The notes beneath the pieces were generated by a model. It was not told the DNA's origin and did no database searches. It saw nothing but the letters and a program-made list of their open reading frames with translations. A stretch of DNA of 64,000 bases from a bacterium (lineage in GTDB: Bacteria; SZUA-79; Acidulodesulfobacterales; Acidulodesulfobacteraceae), in assembly GCA_021818985.1 (NCBI GenBank), contig JAKASO010000003.1, positions 1 to 64,000 of the forward strand. Direction: 5' to 3'. Position numbers and translations under genes: made by a program. Positions 8,705-15,230 of the stretch are shown here, piece by piece (the first letter of the stretch is position 1; each line of letters opens with the position of its first letter).

Positions 8705-9601
8705 CTAACCTGCTATTTTAGGATCTTCAGCCATTTTTTTCAGCTTGCCGATCGCCTTAACCTCGATTTGCCTGATTCTTTCTTTGGTAAGGTTAAAAAT
8801 CAGCCCTATCTCGTTCAATGTCATCGGTTTTTCGTAGTTCAAGCCGTATCTGAGGATCACTATCGTTCGCTCATTTTCAGAAAGGGATAAGAGCCATTTG
8901 TTTAATAATTGCAAGGTTTCGATCCTGTTTAATATATTGTAGGGGGATGTCTTTTCTTCATCGTCTTTTATTATGCTGGAAAGGGTTAAATTCTGGTCGT
9001 CTTCGTTTTGTGAAATTGGAAGATCTATAGAATATATGTTGGAAAAGGCATTCATGATCTTTTCAACCTTTGTTCTTTTCATGCCAATATAATCCGCTAT
9101 TTCTTCAATATACGGTTCTCTTTCGTTCTCGCTTCTAAGCTCCTTTGCGGCTTTGGAAAATTTGAAAAGGCCCTCAGAGATATGTATCGGAAGTCTTATT
9201 AACCTGCCGGAATTCAAAAGGCTGCGCTCTATAGCCTGTCTTATCCACCATACCGCATAAGTTGAGAATCTGAAGCCCTTATCCGGCTGGAATCTGTCAA
9301 CAGCCTTCATTAAGCCGATATTGCCCTCTTCTATAAGATCTTCAAAAGCAAGACCCCTGCCCAAAAATTTCTTTGCAACATTAATAACAAGGCCGAGATT
9401 TGATTTTATCATAAGATCGCGCGCGTTTTTATCGCCTTTTTGCGCCTGAAAAGATAAATCATATTCTTCTTCCTTTGTTAAAACGGGGTATTTACGAAGG
9501 TAGTTTAAATATTGCTTAGAAACGGTATTGTCATTTGAAGCAGGACTTTTTTCGGCTTCGTTGGAAGCATCCGACTTATTTTTATCTTTTTTTTTTCTCA
9601 A
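8705..9601 (-). CDS. rpoS: RpoS-like group 2 sigma-70 factor
   Basis: A 298-residue sigma factor with region 1.2 (QYLNYLRKYPVLTKEEE), region 2 (LGLVINVAKKFLGRGLAFEDL, then FSTYAVWWIRQAIERS for -10 recognition), region 3 and region 4 ending in LTKERIRQIEVKAIGKL. It lacks the long region 1.1 of RpoD, which places it in group 2. The start is TTG at 9599-9601: GGGGAG lies 7 nt upstream and no nearby ATG fits. The N-terminal 25 residues are charged linker. The surE-pcm-sigma order is the same as the surE-pcm-(nlpD)-rpoS cluster of gammaproteobacteria, minus nlpD, which supports the RpoS assignment. Stress or starvation control is inferred from the family. Confidence 0.85.
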   Translation of the reverse strand: MRKKKDKNKSDASNEAEKSPASNDNTVSKQYLNYLRKYPVLTKEEEYDLSFQAQKGDKNARDLMIKSNLGLVINVAKKFLGRGLAFEDLIEEGNIGLMKAVDRFQPDKGFRFSTYAVWWIRQAIERSLLNSGRLIRLPIHISEGLFKFSKAAKELRSENEREPYIEEIADYIGMKRTKVEKIMNAFSNIYSIDLPISQNEDDQNLTLSSIIKDDEEKTSPYNILNRIETLQLLNKWLLSLSENERTIVILRYGLNYEKPMTLNEIGLIFNLTKERIRQIEVKAIGKLKKMAEDPKIAG

Positions 9602-9692
9602 AATTTTTCTCCCCTATAAAATTAAATTTAAATATTAAGGAGATAAAAAATATATCGCAATATCTATCCGCCCTTAACTGGTTTTAACTATT

Positions 9693-9731
9693 ATTAATCA
9701 ATATTAATCAATCTATCAATAATCTATCAAT
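9693..9731. repeat. two adjacent short tandem duplications
   Basis: ATTAATCAAT occurs twice in tandem (9693-9702, 9703-9712), and AATCTATCAAT twice (9710-9720, 9721-9731). They fill the spacer between pcm and the sigma factor gene. No hairpin or protein site is evident. Confidence 0.9.
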
Positions 9732-9756
9732 GTGAATTACCTAAATCTAATTGATG

Positions 9757-10401
9757 TTAACTGCCGAAACCGGATTTTCCGATCAATTTTACAAAGTTGG
9801 CAGGAGCAATGATTTTTTGATTTATTTTACCATTTTTTTTTCTAACTATAAAAATATTTTGCGCCGAATTATTTTCTAACGGTATTACCATGATCCCGCC
9901 TTCTTTAAGCTGATTTAACAGGGCGGGCGGCATAGCGGGGGAGCAGGCCGTTACAATTATTCTGTCATAAGGCGCAAATTCGCTGCATCCGATAGTGCCG
10001 TCCCCTATAATAAAAGTAATATTTCTAAAATCAAGGCGCTCTAATATTTTTCTGGCTCTTAATGACAGATCTCTGATGCGCTCTATAGTAAAAACTTTAG
10101 AAGCAAGCTTTGCCAGAATAGCGGTTTGATAACCGGAACCTGTGCCTATTTCTAAAACTCTTGAATTTTTGTCAAGCTCCAGAGCGCTTGTCATTAAAGC
10201 GGCTGTATAAACGCCTGAAATTGTCTGTTTATGACCGATGGGGAGCGGCAAATCGGAATAGCTAAGCTCCATAAAGGCTTCTTCGACAAAAACATGCCTT
10301 GGCAAACTTCTAAGCGCCTCGATAACATTTTTGTCGTTTATGCCTTTTGCCAGAATTTGAGATCTAATCATTTTTTCGATTAAGTTTTTAAAATTCGGCA
10401 T
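9757..10401 (-). CDS. pcm: protein-L-isoaspartate O-methyltransferase
   Basis: A repair enzyme that methylates L-isoaspartyl residues in aged proteins using S-adenosylmethionine. The SAM-binding motif is LEIGTGSGYQTAIL. The family substrate loop is visible as LPIGHKQTIS, preceded by FVEEAFMELSYSDLPL. I start it at ATG 10399-10401 (214 residues); a TTG three codons upstream is possible and neither has a clear ribosome site. It is 24 nt from surE, and the two are probably cotranscribed. surE and pcm are neighbours in many bacteria and both serve survival in stationary phase. The sigma factor gene follows after about 155 bp, and that spacer contains two short tandem duplications. Confidence 0.93.
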   Translation of the reverse strand: MPNFKNLIEKMIRSQILAKGINDKNVIEALRSLPRHVFVEEAFMELSYSDLPLPIGHKQTISGVYTAALMTSALELDKNSRVLEIGTGSGYQTAILAKLASKVFTIERIRDLSLRARKILERLDFRNITFIIGDGTIGCSEFAPYDRIIVTACSPAMPPALLNQLKEGGIMVIPLENNSAQNIFIVRKKNGKINQKIIAPANFVKLIGKSGFGS

Positions 10402-10425
10402 GGCAGGCAAATAGATTTATCGTAT

Positions 10426-11223
10426 TTATTTTACGGAAAAATCAATCCCTTTTAATTTTTCTATTGCGGAATAATTTGTCAAATCGAGTTGGATCGGCGT
10501 TATAGAAATAAGCCCACCGTGAACAGCCTCGTAATCGCTGTTTTTTATATCGTCAAACTTTATATTCTTGCCCCATATCCAATAATATTTCCTACCTCTC
10601 GGATCAATCTTTTCCACAACAAAATCCTCAAAATATCTTTTTCCCTGTTTTGTTATTTTATAATCGAAACCAGGATTTTTTATTATTGTCGAAGGAATAT
10701 TTACGTTTAGGAAGGTAAATTTCGGAAGTTCTATTTTATTTAAAACCAAGGCAAGATTAGCCGTAAATTTAGCCGCTTTTTTAAAGGAAAGCTCAAGATT
10801 TTCTTCAGATGAAGGATCACCCGGCAGGTATCCTCCGCCTTTATTCACAACAAGCGAGACCGACATTGATTTAATCCCTATTATTGCCCCTTCCATCGCG
10901 GCTGAAACGGTCCCCGAATATGTTATATCGTCGCACATATTGCCGCCATAATTTATGCCTGATATCACCATATCCGGCTTATATTTTAAAATACTGTGGA
11001 CAGCTATATTAACGGTATCGGTAGGAGTTCCGTCAACAGAATAGACATTCGGCTTAATTTCCTGCACTCGCAACGGCCTGTCAATAGTAAGGGAATGAGA
11101 GCTTCCGCTCCTTTCCCTGTCCGGAGCGACAATAACTACATTAGCAATACTTTTAAGTTCGTCAAAAAGGATATTTAATCCGGTTGCAAACACTCCATCA
11201 TCGTTCGAAAGAAGTATATTCAT
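10426..11223 (-). CDS. surE: 5'/3'-nucleotidase SurE
   Basis: A 265-residue metal-dependent phosphatase acting on nucleoside monophosphates. The N-terminal MNILLSNDDG carries the metal-binding Asp pair. VVAPDRERSGSSHSLT (phosphate-binding serines) and VISGINYGGNMCDDITYSGTVSAA (active site, with Asn and Ser ligands) follow in the usual order. SVDGTPTD sits between them. The length matches the family. It starts the surE-pcm pair and lies about 110 bp downstream of merR. The nearby RpoS-like sigma factor suggests a role in stationary-phase survival, as in other bacteria with this order. Confidence 0.95.
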   Translation of the reverse strand: MNILLSNDDGVFATGLNILFDELKSIANVVIVAPDRERSGSSHSLTIDRPLRVQEIKPNVYSVDGTPTDTVNIAVHSILKYKPDMVISGINYGGNMCDDITYSGTVSAAMEGAIIGIKSMSVSLVVNKGGGYLPGDPSSEENLELSFKKAAKFTANLALVLNKIELPKFTFLNVNIPSTIIKNPGFDYKITKQGKRYFEDFVVEKIDPRGRKYYWIWGKNIKFDDIKNSDYEAVHGGLISITPIQLDLTNYSAIEKLKGIDFSVK

Positions 11224-11335
11224 AAAAATAAAAACAGCAAAGAAAAGAGAACCGCACTTATTCAGTTAAAAGAGACAGGCGCCGAGGCAAGTTAAAAACA
11301 TTAAAGATTTAGTTTCTGAAATTTAGTTTTCAAAA

Positions 11336-11677
11336 TTAACCGTTTGAATTATCCGGCTTTTTTGATAAAATGGTTTTTACCGCTCTTAATTCTTCCAAAG
11401 TTTTATTTAGGAGTTCAGTATTCTTGTTTCCGACTTGGGAAGTAAATAAAGCCTTTTTTGCGCCCTTGACGGTAAACTTTTTATTATAAAGAAAATCCTT
11501 TATCTTTAGCAGTTTTTCTATATCGTTTTTAGAATAAAGCTTGTGAGAACCTTTAGTTCTGATCGGCCTTATAGACGAAAACTCAGTCTCCCAGTATCGT
11601 ATCACATAAGGTTCAACCTGAACGATTCTCGATACTTCCCCAATTTTATAGTAAAGCTTTTCACCGGGCAGATCCAT
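11336..11677 (-). CDS. MerR-family transcriptional regulator
   Basis: A 113-residue regulator with one MerR-type winged helix: YYKIGEVSRIVQVEPYVIRYWE is the helix-turn-helix and FSSIRPIRTKGSHKLYS the wing. A short coiled helix follows (residues 50-110). There is no ligand or metal-binding domain, so it belongs to the small MerR_1 type often found directly after ihfA in deltaproteobacteria. Its target is unknown. The spacing of 8 nt from ihfA means the two are cotranscribed. Confidence 0.88.
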   Translation of the reverse strand: MDLPGEKLYYKIGEVSRIVQVEPYVIRYWETEFSSIRPIRTKGSHKLYSKNDIEKLLKIKDFLYNKKFTVKGAKKALFTSQVGNKNTELLNKTLEELRAVKTILSKKPDNSNG

Positions 11678-11685
11678 TCTTTTTA

Positions 11686-11973
11686 TTAAGGCTTTTTATT
11701 AAGCTCAGCTCTTAAAACATTAGACGGCTTAAATCGAAGAACTTTCCTTTCTTTTATATATAATGTTTTTCCGTTTTTTGGATTTCTTCCTTTCCGTTTT
11801 GATTTCTCTTTTACTATAAAACTTCCAAAACCGGAAAATTTTAATATACCATATTTTTCGGATTCAATTTTAACGAGTTCAAAAAAAGAATTGACATATT
11901 GAAGAGATTCGGCACAGGTCAACCCAACCTTTTCATGTACTTTTGAGGTTAAATCAGATTTAGTTAAAGACAT
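11686..11973 (-). CDS. ihfA: integration host factor subunit alpha (HU/IHF family)
   Basis: A 95-residue DNA-bending protein. It begins MSLTKSDLTSKVHEKVGLT, then has the dimerisation helix, FSGFGSFIVKEKSKRKGRNPKNG with the arm that includes the intercalating proline, and ends at VLRFKPSNVLRAELN. This matches IHF alpha more than HU. It follows rplT and precedes merR, the same order seen in the infC-rpmI-rplT-(pheST)-ihfA region of many proteobacteria, but pheST is absent here. The protein would help recombination, replication and promoter architecture; no partner beta subunit lies in this window. Confidence 0.9.
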   Translation of the reverse strand: MSLTKSDLTSKVHEKVGLTCAESLQYVNSFFELVKIESEKYGILKFSGFGSFIVKEKSKRKGRNPKNGKTLYIKERKVLRFKPSNVLRAELNKKP

Positions 11974-12032
11974 GATTACCGTAAAAATAGAAATGATATA
12001 AATAAATAATACGGGCTGCCAAAGTAAAAAGC

Positions 12033-12377
12033 TTAGGAAACTTTTTTTACAATTGAGGAAAAGGCGGCCGGATCCGAATTCGCAAGTTCGGAAAGAACCT
12101 TTCTGTTAAGCGAATAACCTTTTTTATTGAAAGCATTTATAAACGCAGAATATGATATGCCGTTCATCCTGCAAGCCGCATTTATTCTAACTATCCAAAG
12201 CGCCCTGAACTGTCTTTTTTTAACTTTCCTGTCTCTATAAGAATATTTTAAAGCTTTATTAACAGCTTCCCGAGCAGACTTAAAAAGCCTGCTTCTTGCT
12301 CCATAGTATCCTTTTGCCGCCTTAAGAACCCTCTTATGTCTTTTTTTAACTAAAATTCCCCTTTTAACTCTGGACAT
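12033..12377 (-). CDS. rplT: 50S ribosomal protein L20
   Basis: A 114-residue protein of the large ribosomal subunit that binds 23S rRNA early in assembly. It starts with the conserved [20 protein letters not shown] and contains [21 protein letters not shown] and [11 protein letters not shown], all diagnostic. GAGG lies five bases before the ATG. It is the third gene of infC-rpmI-rplT. In many bacteria L20 represses this operon by binding its own leader mRNA; I did not identify a matching pseudoknot here. Confidence 0.98.
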   Translation of the reverse strand: MSRVKRGILVKKRHKRVLKAAKGYYGARSRLFKSAREAVNKALKYSYRDRKVKKRQFRALWIVRINAACRMNGISYSAFINAFNKKGYSLNRKVLSELANSDPAAFSSIVKKVS

Positions 12378-12450
12378 TTAAACCTCGAAATTTTCTTTAT
12401 TTTTATTAGCTTAATTTAATTAATTTATTTTAAATAATTATTAATAATTA

Positions 12451-12471
12451 TTCATTATTCGTTATTCGTTA
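12451..12471 (-). repeat. 7-bp tandem repeat spanning the rpmI stop codon
   Basis: Read on the minus strand, TAACGAA TAACGAA TAATGAA begins exactly at the rpmI stop codon. Because the unit is 7 bp, it places TAA codons in all three frames within 17 nt. Compare the same arrangement at the ends of larC, secF, mreD, recX and tsaC. Confidence 0.85.
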
Positions 12472-12675
12472 TCTTTCATAAGGTAAAAGCTTTTTTATAT
12501 TTAGAGTATCCGCAGACAAAATGACACTATTGCGGCGCAGACGTCTTTTCCTCTTCCGGTTTTTAGTCGTTAAAATATGGCTTTTATTGGCTTTAAAATG
12601 GGTTATTTTCCCGCTCCCGGTAACCTTAAATCTTTTTTTTGCGCCTTTATTTGTTTTGATTTTTATATTTGCCAT
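12469..12675 (-). CDS. rpmI: 50S ribosomal protein L35
   Basis: A 68-residue basic ribosomal protein that starts with [20 protein letters not shown], the usual L35 opening. The ATG at 12673-12675 is chosen because GGGAG lies 8 nt upstream; an upstream in-frame TTG has no ribosome site. The [13 protein letters not shown] stretch is the rRNA-binding part. It lies between infC and rplT, as in almost all bacteria. Its stop codon is part of a 7-bp tandem repeat. Confidence 0.97.
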   Translation of the reverse strand: MANIKIKTNKGAKKRFKVTGSGKITHFKANKSHILTTKNRKRKRRLRRNSVILSADTLNIKKLLPYER

Positions 12676-12689
12676 TATAAAAACTCCCA

Positions 12690-12705
12690 ATGAATTTATG
12701 AATTT
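12690..12705. repeat. 8-bp tandem duplication upstream of rpmI
   Basis: ATGAATTT occurs twice in tandem (12690-12697, 12698-12705) between infC and the rpmI ribosome-binding site. Confidence 0.85.
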
Positions 12706-12715
12706 CTTTATTTTT

Positions 12716-13234
12716 TTATTTGGTTTTTACCGGGACTATTATCGTGCTGAAAGTCTTTCTCGCATCAGGCTTTATAGGAGATTCTGGAACCCCATATTCC
12801 TTTACATCTTCAATCGCCCTTAAAATTACTTTAATGCCTAACTCGGTATGAACAATTTCCCTGCCTTTAAAAGCCACGGTAAGCTTGACTTTATTACCAT
12901 CCCTAAGAAAAGAGATTATGTTTTTTAACTTAAACAGGTAATCATGTTCGTCCGTATTAGGCCTGAATTTAATTTCTTTCGTATGAATAACAACTTGTTT
13001 CCTTTTTGCCTCCTGAAGTTTTTTATTTTGCTCATATCTAAATTTTCCGTAGTCCATTATGCGGCATACGGGAGTATCTGAATCTTTTGATACCATTACA
13101 AGATCAAGCGATATTCCACGGGCAATTTTTAATGCTTCTTTTAATGGCATTATACCTAACTGGGCGCCATCTTCAGCAATAACTCTGACATCTTTTGCCT
13201 TGATGCCCTCATTAATATCAAATGATTTCTGGAT
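12716..13234 (-). CDS. infC: translation initiation factor IF-3, probable AUC start
   Basis: IF-3 binds the 30S subunit and checks the start codon. From the first in-frame ATG (13148-13150) the protein would begin at MPLKEAL, deep inside the N-terminal domain. Reading upstream in the same frame gives [20 protein letters not shown] and DGAQLGI, the conserved IF-3 opening. The only codon in initiation position is ATC (plus 13232-13234), 8 nt after the strong AAGGAG (plus 13243-13248). This makes a 172-residue protein of normal length. Escherichia coli infC uses the rare AUU start for autoregulation, since IF-3 rejects non-standard starts, so an AUC start here would preserve that control. It heads infC-rpmI-rplT. 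Confidence 0.92.
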   Translation of the reverse strand: MQKSFDINEGIKAKDVRVIAEDGAQLGIMPLKEALKIARGISLDLVMVSKDSDTPVCRIMDYGKFRYEQNKKLQEAKRKQVVIHTKEIKFRPNTDEHDYLFKLKNIISFLRDGNKVKLTVAFKGREIVHTELGIKVILRAIEDVKEYGVPESPIKPDARKTFSTIIVPVKTK

Positions 13235-13368
13235 GCTAGTCTCTCCTTAACTTAAATTTCTTAAATTTAATGATTTCTATGTAATATATATACATGTAGG
13301 AGAAAAATTATTGCATAAGATCGTGTTTGTGTCAAGTTTAAAATTAAACCGCTTTTTAAATTTTTAAA

Positions 13369-14136
13369 CTACATCAGCCTTTTTGCATACACGGTTAAGG
13401 GATATTTCGTAAGAAGCAAATGTTTATATTTTAATTCCATTTTTTGATTGTTTAAAGACCTGTAACATAATACAAGGTAATACAATGTTTTCGGGATTAT
13501 AGGCAAATCATGATATTGCTTCAACACGATCTTATATATATAAGCCGCCTGTTTCCACATGCCTGCATTAAAATAATAAAGCCCCGTAAAAAACGTATTT
13601 TTAGAAAGATGAATATCTATAAGCTTTATTAATTTAAGGGCTTTTTTCGAGTATTTAGAAGAAGGATATTTCGAGACCAGTTTTTCGAATTCCTGTTTAG
13701 CCTTCTTGGCTGCAGTCTGCGTCCTGCCGACGGGTTCTATTCTTTTATAATAGCTCACTCCAGTATAATACATGGCAAAAGGGACACTTTTTGCCCTCGG
13801 ATGAAGCTTTATAAAATCGAGATATGCCGCCCCCGCTTCGATATATTTGCCTTCGAGATAATAAATATCGGCTAATTTAACCTCTGCCATTTTGGTATAA
13901 CGGTATGAAGGGTAATTTGATATAAGCTCTTTAAAGTTTTTTGCCGCTTGAGGATAATTCTTCTTAAGGGAATAATACCGGGCCTTTTTATAATATACGC
14001 CAGGAGGTAATAATTTTTTAGTGCTTTTATTGTTGGTTGCGCATCCCGGCAACAAGAAAGACATGCTTAAAACAGCCACCACTATTATAAATATAATGGA
14101 TATTCTAACACGAGATTTTTTCATTGATTTTATCAT
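13369..14136 (-). CDS. bamD: outer-membrane assembly lipoprotein BamD
   Basis: A 255-residue lipoprotein with a signal peptide and lipobox LLPGC (Cys32), followed by tetratricopeptide-like repeats (YYKKARYYSLKKNYPQAAK, then a second YYLEGKYIEAGAAY). The repeat that ends in YPSSKYSKKA is the YfiO/BamD pattern. BamD is the essential lipoprotein of the beta-barrel assembly machine and contacts BamA in the periplasm. No bamA gene lies in the window. It follows the LolB-like lipoprotein gene by 19 bp, so the two form an envelope-biogenesis pair. The start codon is uncertain because neither M1 nor M5 has a strong ribosome site. Confidence 0.87.
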   Translation of the reverse strand: MIKSMKKSRVRISIIFIIVVAVLSMSFLLPGCATNNKSTKKLLPPGVYYKKARYYSLKKNYPQAAKNFKELISNYPSYRYTKMAEVKLADIYYLEGKYIEAGAAYLDFIKLHPRAKSVPFAMYYTGVSYYKRIEPVGRTQTAAKKAKQEFEKLVSKYPSSKYSKKALKLIKLIDIHLSKNTFFTGLYYFNAGMWKQAAYIYKIVLKQYHDLPIIPKTLYYLVLCYRSLNNQKMELKYKHLLLTKYPLTVYAKRLM

Positions 14137-14155
14137 AATTTTATTTTTATAAGGT

Positions 14156-14917
14156 TTAGTTTCCGGTAAAAACGGCGCTTTTTTCTGAGATCCTCATGCT
14201 TATCTTAACATTATAAAGATAATCATCAACACTAATTTTTAATGGTATAAAAACGCCGTTCTTTTTAATATACTTTTTAAAACGAACGACATCAAATTTT
14301 CTGCCATTTTTAACCATTATTATATTATCTACTAAGTATAAACTATTTACGCTTATATAATAATCATAGTTCTTTCCATTATATTCAAAAAAATAGCCAT
14401 ATTCGGTATCATAAAAAATATCGGCCCTTTTTAATTTATAAATGCTGTCCATATTTAATAATATCTTTAATGATTTAAAGATTCTCTTAAAAGAATTAAG
14501 TTTATTATCATACATCTTTTTAAAAATCTTTTTAAAAAGAACTGTATGCTCTGAACCGTCTTTGGGCGAAAGAAACGTTGCGTTGTTTTTTGTTATCTTT
14601 CCAAAAAAAACAACATTTCCATACGCATCGGTGGTAACGAACTTAATATAACTTCCCCTGCTGTATTTATAAAGCCCTGGAATCTCGAAAGACCTGCCAT
14701 TATGGAAAAATATCACGTTTACCCTTCCCGACATTCGCTTAAAACCTCCGTAGTTTTTTGCAAGTCTTTTTAAAACGACACTTTTGGGAGCATATACTAA
14801 TTTTGGCTTAATATATGTTAGCGCAGGTTTAACATAATTGTAAGCACAGCCGGCAAAACTCGCCGAAATTAATATTATAAAAAAGAAAACGGCTGTGTTT
14901 TTAAAATATATTGTCAT
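14156..14917 (-). CDS. LolB-like outer-membrane lipoprotein (DUF4292-type)
   Basis: A 253-residue lipoprotein whose signal peptide ends in the lipobox SFAGC (Cys24). After a linker, the sequence GGFKRMSGRVNVIFFHNGRSFE starts a beta-rich domain with alternating hydrophobic strands to the end. This is the pattern of the LolA/LolB/DUF4292 fold, which binds lipoprotein acyl chains or lipids. LolB itself usually has an equivalent first strand and a protruding loop. The gene directly precedes bamD, which supports a role in outer-membrane biogenesis. I assign the fold group and not a specific function; it is rich in Lys, Phe and Tyr. Confidence 0.6.
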   Translation of the reverse strand: MTIYFKNTAVFFFIILISASFAGCAYNYVKPALTYIKPKLVYAPKSVVLKRLAKNYGGFKRMSGRVNVIFFHNGRSFEIPGLYKYSRGSYIKFVTTDAYGNVVFFGKITKNNATFLSPKDGSEHTVLFKKIFKKMYDNKLNSFKRIFKSLKILLNMDSIYKLKRADIFYDTEYGYFFEYNGKNYDYYISVNSLYLVDNIIMVKNGRKFDVVRFKKYIKKNGVFIPLKISVDDYLYNVKISMRISEKSAVFTGN

Positions 14918-14965
14918 CTATAATTATAATTATATTATTTTTATATTTTTTATATTATTTATGTA

Positions 14966-15205
14966 TTACATAATTAAGGTTATATCCAGATCTTCTACGG
15001 AAATTACTTTATCATGTTCATCGAGTATTAAAGGGATTTCAGGATTTTCAGCGAGATTTCCAGTTAGTTTTAAAAACTTTTCATAAACCGGTCCCTCATT
15101 TTCAATATTAAAAAGCTCGAAACTAAGCCTTTTAAGGATAAGTTGCCTTATAAGATTGGCACATTCTTTTGAATCCGGCTTGCCATATATTTTAATTCCG
15201 GTCAT
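14966..15205 (-). CDS. glutaredoxin-like thioredoxin-fold protein
   Basis: A 79-residue protein with a thioredoxin-like pattern: GIKIYGKPDSKECANLI (strand, then a PxxxEC active-site region with one Cys15), a helix, FELFNI (strand), and IPLILDEHDKVISVEDL, in which the Pro of IPLI is at the cis-proline position and the GVD-like motif is replaced by VEDL. It has a single cysteine, so a dithiol mechanism is excluded; a monothiol or structural role is possible. It lies between alaS (25 bp) and the LolB-like gene. The family assignment is by pattern only. Confidence 0.6.
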   Translation of the reverse strand: MTGIKIYGKPDSKECANLIRQLILKRLSFELFNIENEGPVYEKFLKLTGNLAENPEIPLILDEHDKVISVEDLDITLIM

Positions 15206-15230
15206 TTTTTAATATAGTTTTCCTTTTATT

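Noticed and set aside
12716-13150. Truncated infC starting at the internal ATG
   Set aside because: The conserved N-terminal domain is present upstream in the same frame behind a good ribosome site.
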